In this document: in pieces, positions 15,485-26,815 of the stretch
Position numbering within the stretch: the first letter of the stretch is position 1
Layout: each line of letters starts with the position of its first letter
From: Pantoea cypripedii
GTDB taxonomy: Bacteria > Pseudomonadota > Gammaproteobacteria > Enterobacterales > Enterobacteriaceae
Assembly (NCBI RefSeq): GCF_002095535.1
Contig: NZ_MLJI01000001.1
Coordinates: 1-64,000 of the forward strand
Length of the DNA: 64,000 nucleotides
Direction of reading: 5' to 3'
Program-made: the position numbers and the translations under genes
The notes under the pieces: generated by a model
What the model was told of the DNA's origin: nothing
The model's database searches: none
Seen by the model: only the letters and a program-made list of their open reading frames with translations

Positions 15485-16663
15485 TCACAGCACGTTTTCA
15501 CCGTTATGTTGCCGGTACTCCTTCGGCGTCGTGGCATAACTCTTCTTAAATACCGAATAGAAATATTGCAGCGAAGGGTAGCCGCACATCTGTGAGATTT
15601 CATTGATGCTGAGGGAGGAACTGGCCAGCAGCTCGCGCGCCTTCTCCAGTTTTTCACGGTGAATCATGGCATGGATGGTATCGCCCGTTTCATCGCGGAA
15701 GCGTTTTTCCAGATTGGAACGTGAAATACCGATGGCATCCAATACCTGTTCCACCTTGATCCCTTTGCAGGCGTTAAAGCGGATGTAATGCATCGCCTGG
15801 ATAACCGCCGGGTCACGCAACGAACGAAAATCGGTAGAACGGCGGGCGATGACTTTTATCGGCGGCACCAGGATACGTTGTAGCGGCAGCGACTGCTTAT
15901 CCAGCAAGCGATGCAGCAGCTTGGCGGCCTGATAACCCATCTGACGTGTGCCCTGAGCGACTGAAGAGAGTGCCACGCGCGACAGGTAACGGGTGAGTTC
16001 TTCATTGTCGATGCCGATAACCGTGAGTTTCTCTGGCACCGGAATCTTCAGATGCTCACATGCCTGCAACAGATGGCGCGCGCGTGCATCGGTGACGGCG
16101 ATAATGCCGGTCTGCTGCGGCAGCGTTTGCAGCCAGTCCGCCAGGCGGTTCTGCGCGTGTTGCCAGTTTTCTGGGGCCGTTTCCATCCCCTGATATACCA
16201 CCCCCTGATAACGCTCGCGTGCCACCAACTGGCGGAAGGCGTGTTCCCGCTCCTGTGCCCAGCGTTTACCGCTGGCGGCGGGCAGGCCGTAAAAAGCGAA
16301 GCGGTTGATGCCTTTTTCTTTCAGGTGCAAAAAGGCACTCTCCACCAGCGCGGCGTTATCGGTGGCGATGTAATGCACCGGTGGGTAGTCCTGTTGCTGA
16401 TGATAGGAGCCACCCACGCCGACAATCGGCACAGACACATTCGCCAGCAGCTTTTCAATTGAGCTGTCGTCGTAATCGGCGATCACCCCATCGCCGAGCC
16501 ACTCACGAATGTTATCGATGCGGCAGCGAAAATCCTCTTCAATGAAGATGTCCCAGTCGGTTTGCGACGCCTGTAAATATTCACCTACGCCTTCAACAAC
16601 CTGGCGGTCATAGACCTTATTGGCGTTGAACAGCAACGTAATGCGATAGCGTTTTTCATGCAT
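15485..16663 (-). CDS. xylR: Xylose operon activator XylR
   Basis: This gene encodes 392 residues, the same length as E. coli XylR. A LacI-type periplasmic-binding-like sensor (residues about 5-270) is followed by an AraC double helix-turn-helix ([16 protein letters not shown] and [19 protein letters not shown]). ATG 16663 ([19 protein letters not shown]) is chosen by match to the family; the open frame extends 12 codons upstream. It binds D-xylose and activates xylAB and xylFGH. It is the last gene beside xylH, as in E. coli. Confidence 0.95.
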   Translation of the reverse strand: MHEKRYRITLLFNANKVYDRQVVEGVGEYLQASQTDWDIFIEEDFRCRIDNIREWLGDGVIADYDDSSIEKLLANVSVPIVGVGGSYHQQQDYPPVHYIATDNAALVESAFLHLKEKGINRFAFYGLPAASGKRWAQEREHAFRQLVARERYQGVVYQGMETAPENWQHAQNRLADWLQTLPQQTGIIAVTDARARHLLQACEHLKIPVPEKLTVIGIDNEELTRYLSRVALSSVAQGTRQMGYQAAKLLHRLLDKQSLPLQRILVPPIKVIARRSTDFRSLRDPAVIQAMHYIRFNACKGIKVEQVLDAIGISRSNLEKRFRDETGDTIHAMIHREKLEKARELLASSSLSINEISQMCGYPSLQYFYSVFKKSYATTPKEYRQHNGENVL

Positions 16664-16756
16664 AGTGGCGTGTTCCCTTAAACCCTCAGCGCATTGCATA
16701 ACACGGCTGGCCGGGGAGCAGAAAGAATTTGCGCCACATTGTGATCGCTCACGCGA

Positions 16757-17938
16757 TTACACCCGACGCCGGGTAGCGGTATCCATCCACACTGCCAGCA
16801 GCAGAATTGCGCCTTTGACGATGTACTGCCAGAAGGTCGGTACGTCCATCATGCTCATGCCGTTATCCAGCGATGCCATGATAAATGCCCCCATCACCGC
16901 ACCCGCGACAGACCCGACACCTCCCGCCAGGCTGGTACCGCCGATGACACAGGCGGCGATGGCATCCAGCTCCGCAATGTTACCTGCGGAGGGGGAACCC
17001 GCGCCCAGTCGTGAGCTCAGGATCAAACCGGCAATCGCTACCATCACGCCATTAATAGCAAACACCGCCAGCTTAGTCCGTGCCACGTTGATCCCGGAAA
17101 GCCGGGCGGCATCCAGGTTGCCACCAATGGCATAGATACGGCGACCAAAAGCGGTGCGCGTTGCCATAAACATGCCACCCAGCAGCAGTAACGCCAGCAG
17201 CAGCACCGGGGTCGGCACGCCACGATAATCATTCAGCAGCCATATTGCCCCCAGTACCAGAATGGCGGTGATTGCCTGGCGTGCAACGGCACCACTCGCG
17301 GTGGGTTGTGACAGGCCCAGACTCTGACGACGCAGGCGCAAACGCCACTGCCAGAGGATAAACAGCGCCAGACCGGCAAAGCCGAAACCAAATCCGACCC
17401 CGCCAGGCAGATAGCTTTGCCCAATCTGCGACATCGCCGGGCTGGTGGGTGCAACGGTGGTGCCGTCGGTGATCCCCACCAGGATGCCACGGAACGCCAG
17501 CATGCCCGCCAGGGTAACGATAAAAGAGGGGACTTTACGATAGGCGACCCACCAGCCGTTCCAGGTGCCGAGCAACAGCCCCATCACCAGGGTGACTACG
17601 ATGGTGAGCGGCAGCGGCCAGCCGAGCCAGACATCAAAAATCGCCGCGGCACCGCCAAGCAGGCCCATCATCGAACCGACCGAGAGATCGATCTCTGCCG
17701 AAATAATCACAAACACCATGCCCACCGCGAGGATGCCGGTGATGGCGGTCTGGCGCAGCAGGTTGGAGACGTTACGCGGACTGAGCCAGGCACCGTCGGT
17801 GGTCCAGGTGAAGAACAGCGCAATCAACACAATGGCACCCAGCATCACCAGCACCTGCAAATTCGGCAGCGGGAATTTGCCCGGCGCGCTTTTACCCGGC
17901 GTGGTAAGGCCGCGTTCTGTACTTTCGGTCTTAAGCAT
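16757..17938 (-). CDS. xylH: Xylose ABC transporter permease XylH
   Basis: This gene encodes 393 residues, as in E. coli. It is hydrophobic with about ten membrane segments and the family signature [31 protein letters not shown] near residues 300-330, given in part as [22 protein letters not shown] 17938 has GGAG eight bases upstream and overlaps the xylG stop by eight bases; GTG 17947 is also in frame. It forms the inner-membrane channel for D-xylose. Confidence 0.95.
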   Translation of the reverse strand: MLKTESTERGLTTPGKSAPGKFPLPNLQVLVMLGAIVLIALFFTWTTDGAWLSPRNVSNLLRQTAITGILAVGMVFVIISAEIDLSVGSMMGLLGGAAAIFDVWLGWPLPLTIVVTLVMGLLLGTWNGWWVAYRKVPSFIVTLAGMLAFRGILVGITDGTTVAPTSPAMSQIGQSYLPGGVGFGFGFAGLALFILWQWRLRLRRQSLGLSQPTASGAVARQAITAILVLGAIWLLNDYRGVPTPVLLLALLLLGGMFMATRTAFGRRIYAIGGNLDAARLSGINVARTKLAVFAINGVMVAIAGLILSSRLGAGSPSAGNIAELDAIAACVIGGTSLAGGVGSVAGAVMGAFIMASLDNGMSMMDVPTFWQYIVKGAILLLAVWMDTATRRRV

Positions 17939-19451
17939 AGTGTTCACTCCGCAGGGCGGCTTCCATCACCTGCTCCTGAGTCAGGTTGTCGTTAATCAGA
18001 TCGGCTTTGATTTGTCCTTCGTGCATCACCAAAACCCGATCGCTCAGGCCCAGCACTTCGGGCAGCTCGGACGAAATGACAATCACGGCAATCCCTTGCT
18101 GCACCAGCGCATTGATCAGCAGATAGATCTCCTGACGTGCGCCGACATCGATGCCGCGTGTTGGCTCATCGAGAATCAGAATCTGTGGATTCAGCAGCAG
18201 GCATTTGGCGAGAATCGCTTTCTGCTGGTTACCGCCGCTCAGGCGGCCAATCGGCAATTCGGGAGAGGAGGTTTTCACGCGCAGACGGGCAATGGCATCG
18301 TTGATCGCCTGCTGTTCCAGCGCCTCATCCAGGGTGGAAAGCCGCTGGCTGAACTGGTCCAATGCCGCCAGGGTGATGTTTTTGCCCACCCCCATCAGCG
18401 GCACAATGCCGTCTTTTTTACGATCTTCCGGCACCATCGCGATGCCATGCGCAATGGCGTCCCGGCAGTCACGGATGTGTACTTTTTTGCCGTTGAGGGT
18501 GATGTCGCCCTGCCAGCGACCGGGCCAGACGCCAAACAGGCACTGGACGGTTTCGGTGCGCCCAGCCCCCACCAGCCCGGCGATACCCAGAATTTCACCG
18601 CGTTTCAGGCTGAAAGAGACGTTATTTACCCGGCGGATATGGCGATTGACGGGATGCCAGGCGGTCAGATTTTCCACCTGCAAAATGGTCTCGCCGATAT
18701 CATGCGGCGTGTGGGGATAGAGCGCGGTCAGCTCGCGTCCCACCATCATGGTGATGATGTCATCCTCACTCAGGCCAGCCGCCGCACGCGTGGCGATATG
18801 CTGTCCATCGCGGATCACACAGATGGTGTCCGAAATCGCTTTGACCTCGTTGAGTTTGTGCGAGATATAAATGCAGGCGATGCCATGCTCGCGCAGGTTT
18901 TTGATGATGCTGAGCAGCACCTCGGTTTCCTGCTCGGTCAGTGAGGATGTGGGTTCATCGAGGATCAGCAGGCGCACCTGTTTATTCAGGGCGCGGGCAA
19001 TCTCCACCAGCTGTTGCTGGCCCAAACCCAGTTCACCCACGCGCGTGTCGGGCGAAACATTCAGTTTGACCCGCTCCAGCAGCTGCTGGCAGCGCAGGGT
19101 CATGGTTTCGTCATCCACCATGCCGTAGCGCCCCAGTTCAGCACCAAGGAAAATGTTTTCCATCACCGTCAACTGGCGCACCAGCGCCAGCTCCTGATGG
19201 ATAATCACAATCCCTTTGCGTTCGGTATCGCGGATAGTCTGTGCCTGGATTTCATCGCCAGCAAAATGGATACTGCCGTCAAAGTCCCCGTGCGGGTAAA
19301 GCCCGCACAGGATCTTCATCAGTGTCGATTTTCCCGAGCCGTTTTCGCCGCACAGCGACATCACTTCACCCGCTTCCAGCCGCAGGCTAACGTCATCCAC
19401 CGCTTTCACCGCGCCGAAGCGCTTAGTGATATGGTTCATTTCCAGCAACAT
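17931..19451 (-). CDS. xylG: Xylose ABC transporter ATP-binding protein XylG
   Basis: This gene encodes 506 residues with two fused ABC domains, as in the sugar-import CUT2 class. The first has GENGSGKST and [15 protein letters not shown]; the second has the degenerate GLVGAGRTE and [15 protein letters not shown] with [14 protein letters not shown] 19451 is preferred to ATG 19457 because AGGAG is eight bases before it and only two before the other. It powers xylose import with XylH and XylF. Confidence 0.95.
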   Translation of the reverse strand: MLLEMNHITKRFGAVKAVDDVSLRLEAGEVMSLCGENGSGKSTLMKILCGLYPHGDFDGSIHFAGDEIQAQTIRDTERKGIVIIHQELALVRQLTVMENIFLGAELGRYGMVDDETMTLRCQQLLERVKLNVSPDTRVGELGLGQQQLVEIARALNKQVRLLILDEPTSSLTEQETEVLLSIIKNLREHGIACIYISHKLNEVKAISDTICVIRDGQHIATRAAAGLSEDDIITMMVGRELTALYPHTPHDIGETILQVENLTAWHPVNRHIRRVNNVSFSLKRGEILGIAGLVGAGRTETVQCLFGVWPGRWQGDITLNGKKVHIRDCRDAIAHGIAMVPEDRKKDGIVPLMGVGKNITLAALDQFSQRLSTLDEALEQQAINDAIARLRVKTSSPELPIGRLSGGNQQKAILAKCLLLNPQILILDEPTRGIDVGARQEIYLLINALVQQGIAVIVISSELPEVLGLSDRVLVMHEGQIKADLINDNLTQEQVMEAALRSEHYA

Positions 19452-19477
19452 CGACATCTCTCCTTCGCGGGCTGCGC

Positions 19478-20470
19478 TTAGAGTTCGCTTTGCTTATGGA
19501 AGCCGTCTTTGACAACGGTGCTTTCGATATTGCTTTTGTTGACCGGGATTGGCGTCAGCAGGCGTGACGGCACATCTTTCAGGCCATTATTGAGTTTGCC
19601 GTTGCTGGCCGGGGTCTGACCGTTGCCCAGTTCAACCGCGATTTTGGCGGCTTCGGTGGCAAGCTGGGTGATGGGTTTGTACACCGTCATGGTTTGCGTA
19701 CCATTCATGATGCGTTTGATGGCGGCCAGGTCGGCATCCTGTCCGGAGATCGCCACTTTACCCGCCAGGCCCTGTGCGCTCAGCGCCTGAATCGCACCAC
19801 CTGCGGTGGCATCGTTCGACGCCACAACCGCATCAATATGATTGCTGTTGGCGGTAAGGGCGTTTTCCATAATTTTCAGCGCATTTTCTGGCAGCCAGGC
19901 ATCAACCCACTGATCGCCCACCACTTTGATACTGCCGTTATCAATATAGGGTTTTAACACCTTCATTTGTCCGGCGCGGAACAGACGCGCGTTATTATCA
20001 ACCGGTGAACCCCCCATCAGGAAATAATTCCCTTTTGGCACCTGCTGCACAATACTTTCGGCCTGAAGTTCGCCCACTTTTTCATTATCAAAAGAGATAT
20101 AAAAATCAATATCGGCGTTATTTATCATGCGGTCATAGGCCAGAACTTTAATGCCTTCACGCTTCGCTTCCGCTACCACGTTACTTAATACCTGGCCGTT
20201 ATAAGGGATGATTACCAATACATCGACGCCGCGGTTGATCATATTTTCAATTTGCGACATCTGGGTTTCTTCGTTGCCGTTGGCGGACTGGACAAACACG
20301 GTCGCCCCCAGCGTTTCCGCCTGTTTCACGAAGATATCACGGTCTTTCTGCCAGCGTTCCAGACGTAAATCATCAATCGCCATACCGATTTTCACTTCTT
20401 TCGCCACGCCAGCGTGGCTTATCAGGGCCAGCGCCGCGCAGACGGCTAACAACGTTTTTTTCATGTTCAT
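19478..20470 (-). CDS. xylF: Periplasmic D-xylose-binding protein XylF
   Basis: This gene encodes 330 residues, as in E. coli, with a signal peptide [21 protein letters not shown] cut in the family before KEVKIG (first 20 residues shown at most in part: [15 protein letters not shown]). The periplasmic-binding fold includes [20 protein letters not shown] 20470 follows AGGA with eight bases of spacing; ATG 20479 sits on top of it. It is first in xylFGH and divergent from xylAB, so one control region serves both. Confidence 0.93.
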   Translation of the reverse strand: MNMKKTLLAVCAALALISHAGVAKEVKIGMAIDDLRLERWQKDRDIFVKQAETLGATVFVQSANGNEETQMSQIENMINRGVDVLVIIPYNGQVLSNVVAEAKREGIKVLAYDRMINNADIDFYISFDNEKVGELQAESIVQQVPKGNYFLMGGSPVDNNARLFRAGQMKVLKPYIDNGSIKVVGDQWVDAWLPENALKIMENALTANSNHIDAVVASNDATAGGAIQALSAQGLAGKVAISGQDADLAAIKRIMNGTQTMTVYKPITQLATEAAKIAVELGNGQTPASNGKLNNGLKDVPSRLLTPIPVNKSNIESTVVKDGFHKQSEL

Positions 20471-20839
20471 GGTGTTCATCCTGTAGGGGTGGAGGCTGTT
20501 TTCGTTGTTTAGAGTTTGAGGCTATGAACAGGGCGGTTGAATTGTTGACCTGAGATTCCGGCAACATCAATTACTGATTTTTATCCAGCTATTACGTTTT
20601 TTGGTTTATTTGCGATTTTTTGAGCGCGATCGATATTTGGCGGTTTTCAGAGGAATGGATTGCAAGGCAGCTGCGAGAAGGCATGCAATGAAAATAACGA
20701 CATTATTTTGCGAGCTGACGCACAAATAATAATTATCTTAAGTTAAGTGTGAAATATCGTAATTGAGAAGCGGCATAACGCATTACCACAATAATGGCTC
20801 AAAGCTGACCACTCGGGTCCTCATGCTAAGGAGCAAAAA
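20471..20839. promoter_or_regulatory. Divergent xylF/xylA control region
   Basis: This is about 370 bases of AT-rich DNA between xylF and xylA. AAAATAA-CGACA-TTATTTT (20691-20709) is an inverted repeat with 7-bp arms and is a candidate XylR site for xylA. A second AT-rich block near 20591-20625 could serve xylF. GTGTGAAATATCGTAATTGA (20747 onward) has one good CRP half-site. Positions are by eye only. The xylA ribosome site AAGGAG is at about 20828-20833. Confidence 0.5.
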
Positions 20840-22162
20840 ATGCACGCCTATTTCGACCAGCTTGATCGCGTTCGTTATGAGGGAGCCGCTACCCGCAATC
20901 CTCTGGCGTTTCGTCATTACAATCCTGATGAAGTGATTCTCGGTAAAACCATGGCGGAGCATCTGCGTTTTGCCGCCTGCTACTGGCATACCTTCTGCTG
21001 GAACGGCGCAGATATGTTTGGTGTCGGTGCCTTTGATCGCCCCTGGCAGAAGAATGGTGATGCACTCGAACTGGCGAAACAGAAGGCCGACGTGGCTTTT
21101 GAGTTCTTCCATAAACTCAACGTACCTTATTACTGCTTCCACGATGTTGATGTCTCGCCGGAGGGCGATTCGCTGAAAAGCTATCGCGAAAACTTTGCGG
21201 TGATGACCGATAAACTGCTGGAAAAACAGCAGGAAACCGGTGTGAAACTGTTGTGGGGCACCGCCAACTGCTTCACCCATCCGCGTTACGGCGCAGGCGC
21301 AGCCACCAGTCCGGACCCGGAAATTTTTGCCTGGGCCGCCAGCCAGGTGTGCAGCGCCATGCAGGCAACGCAAACCCTCGGCGGTGAAAACTATGTGTTG
21401 TGGGGCGGTCGCGAAGGCTATGAAACCCTGCTGAATACCGACCTGCGCCAGGAACGTGAGCAGATTGGCCGCTTTATGCAGATGGTGGTGGACCATAAAC
21501 ATAAAATCGGTTTCCAGGGCATGTTGCTGATCGAGCCGAAACCACAGGAACCGACCAAACACCAATATGACTACGATGTGGCGACGGTATATGGCTTCCT
21601 GAAGCAGTTTGGGCTGGAGAAAGAGATTAAAGTTAACGTGGAAGCTAACCACGCCACGCTGGCGGGCCACTCCTTCCACCATGAAATTGCCACTGCCATT
21701 GCGCTGGGGATTTTCGGTTCGGTGGATGCCAACCGTGGCGATATCCAGTGCGGCTGGGACACCGACCAGTTCCCGATCAGCGTGGAAGAGAATGCGCTGG
21801 TGATGTACGAAATCATCAAAGCGGGCGGATTTACCACCGGCGGCTTAAACTTTGATGCCAAAGTCCGGCGTCAGAGCACCGATAAATATGACCTGTTCTA
21901 CGGCCATATTGGCGCGATGGATACCATGGCGCTGGCGCTGAAAGTGGCGGCGCGGATGGTCGCGGATGGCGAGCTGGATAAGCGTGTCGCACAGCGTTAC
22001 AGCGGCTGGAACGGGGAGTTTGGTCAGCAGATCCTCAAAGGGGAATTTTCCCTCGCCTCGCTGGCGGAACATGCCGGGCAGCAGCAATTTAATCCGCAGC
22101 ATCGCAGCGGACGCCAGGAGCAGCTGGAAAACCTGGTGAATCACTACCTTTTTGATTTTTAA
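20840..22162 (+). CDS. xylA: Xylose isomerase
   Basis: This gene encodes 440 residues, as in E. coli. It converts D-xylose to D-xylulose in the cytoplasm, using two divalent metal ions. Family motifs are visible: [12 protein letters not shown] and YCFHDVD near residues 50-110 with the catalytic His, [16 protein letters not shown] near 230, [16 protein letters not shown] near 265, and DTDQFP near 310. A ribosome site AAGGAG lies upstream. xylB follows after 17 bases in the same operon. Confidence 0.97.
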   Translation: MHAYFDQLDRVRYEGAATRNPLAFRHYNPDEVILGKTMAEHLRFAACYWHTFCWNGADMFGVGAFDRPWQKNGDALELAKQKADVAFEFFHKLNVPYYCFHDVDVSPEGDSLKSYRENFAVMTDKLLEKQQETGVKLLWGTANCFTHPRYGAGAATSPDPEIFAWAASQVCSAMQATQTLGGENYVLWGGREGYETLLNTDLRQEREQIGRFMQMVVDHKHKIGFQGMLLIEPKPQEPTKHQYDYDVATVYGFLKQFGLEKEIKVNVEANHATLAGHSFHHEIATAIALGIFGSVDANRGDIQCGWDTDQFPISVEENALVMYEIIKAGGFTTGGLNFDAKVRRQSTDKYDLFYGHIGAMDTMALALKVAARMVADGELDKRVAQRYSGWNGEFGQQILKGEFSLASLAEHAGQQQFNPQHRSGRQEQLENLVNHYLFDF

Positions 22163-22179
22163 CCCTTCGGGAGATCAGC

Positions 22180-23622
22180 ATGGTTATCGGGATCGATTTG
22201 GGCACCTCCGGCGTCAAGGTGGCATTGCTGGATGCGCAGGGGCAGGTGGTTGCCGTCACAAGCGCACCGTTGCAGGTGTCGCGCCCGCATCCGTTATGGA
22301 GCGAGCAGGATCCCGAAAGCTGGTGGCTCGCCACGGATCAGGCAATGCAGGCACTGGCGCAACAGCATGATTTAAGCGGCGTGCAGGCGATTGGGCTGAG
22401 TGGCCAGATGCACGGTGCCACCTTGCTGGATGCCCGGTTTCGGGTACTGCGTCCGGCGATTCTCTGGAACGACGGACGCAGCGCTGAGCAATGCCGCCAG
22501 CTGGAGCAGCAGGTGCCGGAGTCACGCACCATCACCGGCAACCTGATGATGCCGGGCTTTACTGCACCCAAGCTGCTGTGGGTGCAGCAACATGAACCTG
22601 AGATCTTTGCGCAGGTCGCTAAGGTCTTACTGCCCAAGGATTATCTGCGCTGGCGCTTAAGCGGCGATTTTGCCACCGATATGTCGGATGCGGCCGGGAC
22701 CCTGTGGCTCGATGTAGCGAAACGCGACTGGAGCGATAAATTACTCAACGCCTGCGGGCTGGATCGTCACCAGATGCCACAGCTGTTTGAAGGTAACCAG
22801 GTGACCGGTACATTGCAGCCAGAGATTGCCCAACGCTGGGGAATGCAGCCGGTGCCGCTGGTGGTGGGTGGCGGTGATAATGCTGCGGGAGCGGTGGGCG
22901 TCGGTATGGTCGAGCCGGGGCAGGGTATGCTGTCGCTCGGCACTTCGGGCGTCTATTTCCTGGTGAGCGATGGCTATCTCAGCAATCCACAGCGGGCGGT
23001 ACACAGTTTTTGTCATGCGCTGCCGCAGCGCTGGCATTTGATGTCCGTGATCCTTAGCGCGGCCTCCTGTCTGGATTGGGCGGCAAAACTCACTGGCTGT
23101 GAGGATGTGCCGCAGCTGCTATCCGAAGCCGAACAGGCGCGCAGCGATGTTTCACCCGTATGGTTCCTGCCTTATCTCTCCGGCGAGCGGACACCGCATA
23201 ACAACCCGCAGGCGCAGGGGGCATTTTTCGGCCTGACGCATCAGCATGGCAGGCCGGAGCTGGCGCGTGCGGTGCTGGAAGGGGTGGGATTTGCCCTGGC
23301 GGAAGGAATGGATGCGGTACATGAATGTGGTGTGCAACCACAAACGGTGATGCTGATTGGCGGCGGTGCGCGCAGTGCTTACTGGCGGCAGATGCTGGCA
23401 GATATCAGCGGCCTGACGCTGGATTATTGCCACGGCGGCGAAGTGGGACCTGCGCTGGGTGCGGCACGGCTGGCGCAGCTGGCGGTTGCTCCCGACAGCG
23501 TGTTGCCAATGCCGGAACTGGCGCAACGTCATCAACCGGATGCGGCCAGACATCGGGCCTATCAACCGCAGCGTGAAGTCTTTGCCCGCCTATATCAGCA
23601 ACTGCAACCGCTGATGTCCTGA
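22180..23622 (+). CDS. xylB: Xylulokinase
   Basis: This gene encodes 480 residues of the FGGY sugar-kinase family (E. coli 484). It phosphorylates D-xylulose to xylulose 5-phosphate. The N-terminal phosphate loop IGIDLGTSGVKVAL, the block GLSGQMHGATLLD and the C-terminal LIGGGARSAYWRQMLADI (partly given) with GAALGAA-like GPALGAARLA are the family signatures. It is co-transcribed with xylA, ribosome site CGGGAGA. A REP-type palindrome follows. Confidence 0.96.
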   Translation: MVIGIDLGTSGVKVALLDAQGQVVAVTSAPLQVSRPHPLWSEQDPESWWLATDQAMQALAQQHDLSGVQAIGLSGQMHGATLLDARFRVLRPAILWNDGRSAEQCRQLEQQVPESRTITGNLMMPGFTAPKLLWVQQHEPEIFAQVAKVLLPKDYLRWRLSGDFATDMSDAAGTLWLDVAKRDWSDKLLNACGLDRHQMPQLFEGNQVTGTLQPEIAQRWGMQPVPLVVGGGDNAAGAVGVGMVEPGQGMLSLGTSGVYFLVSDGYLSNPQRAVHSFCHALPQRWHLMSVILSAASCLDWAAKLTGCEDVPQLLSEAEQARSDVSPVWFLPYLSGERTPHNNPQAQGAFFGLTHQHGRPELARAVLEGVGFALAEGMDAVHECGVQPQTVMLIGGGARSAYWRQMLADISGLTLDYCHGGEVGPALGAARLAQLAVAPDSVLPMPELAQRHQPDAARHRAYQPQREVFARLYQQLQPLMS

Positions 23623-23688
23623 TAAGTCAGAGCAATGGCCGGAATTGGCATGGGTCAGGCGATAAAGTCAGGTAAGATAGACTCTGGC

Positions 23689-23710
23689 GTAGCGGCGCGA
23701 TTTATCGCGC
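23689..23710. repeat. REP-type palindrome (copy 1)
   Basis: The core GCGCGATTTATCGCGC is preceded by GTAGCG. The same motif, single or as an inverted pair, recurs at 42284-42354, 44682-44697 and 58261-58330, always between genes. Confidence 0.7.
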
Positions 23711-23789
23711 ATGTCTTTGGCAGCAAGTGCCCAGCCCGAAAAGACGCGCCGTTACGGTTTGATGCGAGATCTACCACCGGAGTCTGGCC

Positions 23790-24722
23790 ATGCCGCAACC
23801 CGTGTTCTTTCTGACTCTGCCTGGGGTGATGGTGCTCGATCTCACCGGTCCGGCAGAAACTTTCCAGCTGGCTGGCGGCCACTTCGTGCTGCACTATATC
23901 GGGCCGCAGACCAGCGTCACCTGTTCCACCCAAATGACCATCAGCGACATCGCACCACTGCCCGAGCGCTTGCCTGCCGACAGTCTGCTGGTGGTGCCGG
24001 GTGTGCACGATTCTCGTACCTGCTACGACACCCCCGCCGCCGCCATTGCGCGTGACTGGTTACGCCTGCAACAGGCGGATATCCAGGCTCAGCGTATCAC
24101 CCTGGTGTGCGTCTGTTCCGGTTCGCTGCTGGCAGCACAAGCCGGATTGCTGGATGGCGTGCAGTGCACCACGCATCATGACGTGTTACCCCGTTTACAG
24201 GCGGCGGCCCCGGCTGCGCTGGTAAAAGAAAACCGGGTGTTTATTGAAGATGGCGGCATCTGGAGCAGCGCCGGAATTACCGCCGGTATCGACCTCTCAC
24301 TCCACTTGATTAACCGGCTATGTGGCGCGCGTCAGGCGCTGGCGGTGGCGCGTGAGATGGTGGTGTGGTTCCGGCGTTCCGGTGATGATCCGCAACTCTC
24401 GCCGTGGCTGCGCTATCGTAACCATCTGCACCCGGCGATTCACCGCGCGCAGGATGTGATGATTGCCCACCCTGAGTATGACTGGTCGCTGCCTGCGCTG
24501 GCGGAGCGTGCCCATGTCAGCGAGCGGCATCTGACGCGTCTGTTCCGCCAGCATCTGGGTATTAGCGTGCGCGAATACCACGAACAGCTGCGGCTGGTGA
24601 TTGCCCGTCAGCGTCAGCAGCAGGGCGAAGCCGCAGAAAAAGCCGCGCTGGCGGCGGGCTTCTCCTCTGCCCGTCAGCTGCGTCGGGCGCTGCAACGCTG
24701 GGACGATCAGCTCACCAGGTGA
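23790..24722 (+). CDS. GlxA-type regulator: DJ-1/PfpI-like domain plus AraC helix-turn-helix
   Basis: This 310-residue protein joins an N-terminal DJ-1/PfpI glutaminase-like domain (VFFLTLPGVMVLDLTGPAE, then VCVCSGSLLAAQAGLL around residue 107-122, where the Cys nucleophile position sits) to a C-terminal AraC double helix-turn-helix (LPALAERAHVSERHLTRLFR, AALAAGFSSARQLRRAL). This is the layout of GlxA/FtrA-like regulators, often linked to amino-acid or quaternary-amine use. The inducer is unknown. Its end overlaps the convergent wecH by 16 bases. Confidence 0.85.
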   Translation: MPQPVFFLTLPGVMVLDLTGPAETFQLAGGHFVLHYIGPQTSVTCSTQMTISDIAPLPERLPADSLLVVPGVHDSRTCYDTPAAAIARDWLRLQQADIQAQRITLVCVCSGSLLAAQAGLLDGVQCTTHHDVLPRLQAAAPAALVKENRVFIEDGGIWSSAGITAGIDLSLHLINRLCGARQALAVAREMVVWFRRSGDDPQLSPWLRYRNHLHPAIHRAQDVMIAHPEYDWSLPALAERAHVSERHLTRLFRQHLGISVREYHEQLRLVIARQRQQQGEAAEKAALAAGFSSARQLRRALQRWDDQLTR

Positions 24723-25702
24723 TGTTTATCTATCCGCTTCAACAATATCGCCAGCAGCAAACTGCCGATGAGCGTCACGCCAAATACCCACGGCAGGTCA
24801 AGCCATGGATGTGCCATATCGTCGTAATGATGGGTACGCAGGAAATGGATAAACAACGCATGAAAACCATAAATGGGTAGCGAATAGCGTGCAATGGTTC
24901 CCAGTAGCGGCAACGTGCGGCGATTGAGTGCGTTTTTGCACAGCACCAGCAGGCTTATCGCAGCGATAAATACCAGCGGTCCGCAGTAGAGATACCAGGT
25001 ATCGTTGAACGCGCCGTTTATCAGCAACATCTGTTTGGTGCCGAGGGTGATGCCAATGACGCAGGCGATAAAACCCAGCGCCGCCAGTGGGGTGACTCCC
25101 GGTTTTTCCGTCTCCATACAGCCAATGGCCCGCCCCAGCAGCGCATACAGCAGGTAATAAATGCTGTCGCCGCTGACATACAAATTCACCGGCAGCCAGT
25201 GAAACGGCCCCACCGACTGGCTGACGGTGTTGGGATTCGCCAGCACCGCCAGTATCACAACTAACAACGCCACGTAGCGCGGCTGCACGGTTTTCACCTG
25301 TATCAGCGGAGAAAGCAGGTAGATGCCGATAATCGCAAAGAAAAACCACAGGTGATAGAACACCGGTTTTTGCAGCAGCTTCAGCAGTGAGCGACCTTCG
25401 CTGATCGGCGTCAGCCAGGTGATATAGGCCAGCGCCACCGCGCTGTAGAACAGCAGGCACAGTACGATACGTAGCATATGCCGACCCTGAGCGCTGCGTT
25501 CCCCAAAGAACAGATAACCTGAAATCATAAAGAACAGTGGCACGCAGACGCGTGATGCTGAATTGAGCACGTTAGCCACATCCCAGCTGATGCCGGTCAC
25601 CGCCATCGGCCCGGTGATGTACCAGGTGGTGGTATGAATGACGATCACCATCAGGCAGGCGATGGCACGTAAGTTGTCGATCCAATTGATTTTTTGCGAC
25701 AT
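24707..25702 (-). CDS. wecH: Acyltransferase family 3 membrane protein, WecH
   Basis: This gene encodes 331 residues, as in E. coli WecH (YiaH), with about ten membrane helices. The N-terminal IDNLRAIACLMVIVIHTTTW carries the conserved His of acyltransferase-3 enzymes. In E. coli WecH adds O-acetyl groups to enterobacterial common antigen; its gene also lies beside glyQS and near xyl there. The synteny supports the call. Confidence 0.9.
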   Translation of the reverse strand: MSQKINWIDNLRAIACLMVIVIHTTTWYITGPMAVTGISWDVANVLNSASRVCVPLFFMISGYLFFGERSAQGRHMLRIVLCLLFYSAVALAYITWLTPISEGRSLLKLLQKPVFYHLWFFFAIIGIYLLSPLIQVKTVQPRYVALLVVILAVLANPNTVSQSVGPFHWLPVNLYVSGDSIYYLLYALLGRAIGCMETEKPGVTPLAALGFIACVIGITLGTKQMLLINGAFNDTWYLYCGPLVFIAAISLLVLCKNALNRRTLPLLGTIARYSLPIYGFHALFIHFLRTHHYDDMAHPWLDLPWVFGVTLIGSLLLAILLKRIDKHHLVS

Positions 25703-25894
25703 GACTTCCCCAGGTACACAACGTCCATGCCCGGAAGGGTAGTCAGTGGCTGGCGCGCCAACAACCTTTGGGCCTGGAATTCAGAGCCATCTGGTCGCCG
25801 GCGTGTTGTCAGGATTTCCGGCTGCACATTGCGCGGTCAAAGGGTATACTGTCGCACTCTTTTTTAATCCACCCGTATCGCGTGCGAATTCAAC

Positions 25895-26806
25895 ATGCAA
25901 AAGTTTGATACCAAGACCTTTCAGGGCCTGATCCTGACCTTGCAGGATTACTGGGCGCGTCAGGGCTGCACCATTGTCCAACCGCTGGACATGGAAGTGG
26001 GCGCTGGCACCTCTCACCCGATGACTTGCCTGCGCGCATTAGGCCCGGAGCCGATTGCCGCTGCTTATGTGCAGCCATCCCGCCGTCCTACCGATGGACG
26101 CTACGGTGAAAACCCGAACCGTTTACAGCACTACTATCAGTTCCAGGTGATCATCAAGCCCTCGCCGGACAACATTCAGGAGCTGTACCTTGGGTCGCTG
26201 AAAGAACTGGGTATTGATCCGACGGTGCACGACATTCGCTTCGTAGAAGATAACTGGGAAAACCCGACGCTGGGTGCCTGGGGTCTCGGCTGGGAAGTGT
26301 GGCTCAACGGCATGGAAGTGACGCAGTTTACTTACTTCCAGCAGGTGGGTGGCCTTGAGTGTAAGCCGGTGACCGGTGAGATCACTTACGGTCTGGAGCG
26401 TCTGGCGATGTATATCCAGAGCGTGGACAGCGTCTACGATCTGACCTGGAGCGACGGCCCGCTGGGCAAAACCACTTACGGTGATGTGTTCCATCAGAAC
26501 GAAGTGGAACAGTCGACTTACAACTTCGAATACGCCGATGTGGATTTCCTCTTTACCTGCTTCGAGCAGTACGAGAAAGAAGCGCAGCATCTGCTGGCGC
26601 TGGAAAAACCGCTGCCGCTGCCTGCGTATGAGCGCATCCTGAAAGCCGCTCACAGCTTTAACCTGCTGGACGCGCGTAAGGCGATCTCGGTGACCGAACG
26701 TCAGCGTTACATTCTGCGCATCCGTACCCTGACCAAAGCCGTGGCTGAAGCCTACTACGCCTCGCGCGAGGCGATGGGCTTCCCGATGTGCAATAACAAC
26801 AAGTAA
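25895..26806 (+). CDS. glyQ: Glycyl-tRNA synthetase alpha subunit
   Basis: This gene encodes 303 residues, matching the bacterial alpha subunit of tetrameric glycyl-tRNA synthetase. It contains the class II catalytic core, with [19 protein letters not shown] near the N-terminus and [10 protein letters not shown] near residue 170 as the motif 3 region. It charges tRNA-Gly with GlyS. The start codon follows a short leader, and glyS follows after nine bases. Confidence 0.97.
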   Translation: MQKFDTKTFQGLILTLQDYWARQGCTIVQPLDMEVGAGTSHPMTCLRALGPEPIAAAYVQPSRRPTDGRYGENPNRLQHYYQFQVIIKPSPDNIQELYLGSLKELGIDPTVHDIRFVEDNWENPTLGAWGLGWEVWLNGMEVTQFTYFQQVGGLECKPVTGEITYGLERLAMYIQSVDSVYDLTWSDGPLGKTTYGDVFHQNEVEQSTYNFEYADVDFLFTCFEQYEKEAQHLLALEKPLPLPAYERILKAAHSFNLLDARKAISVTERQRYILRIRTLTKAVAEAYYASREAMGFPMCNNNK

Positions 26807-26815
26807 GAGGCAGCC

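Noticed and set aside
20783..21682. Minus-strand open frame opposite xylA
   Set aside because: Fully covered by xylA; composition of the translation is typical of antisense GC-rich DNA.
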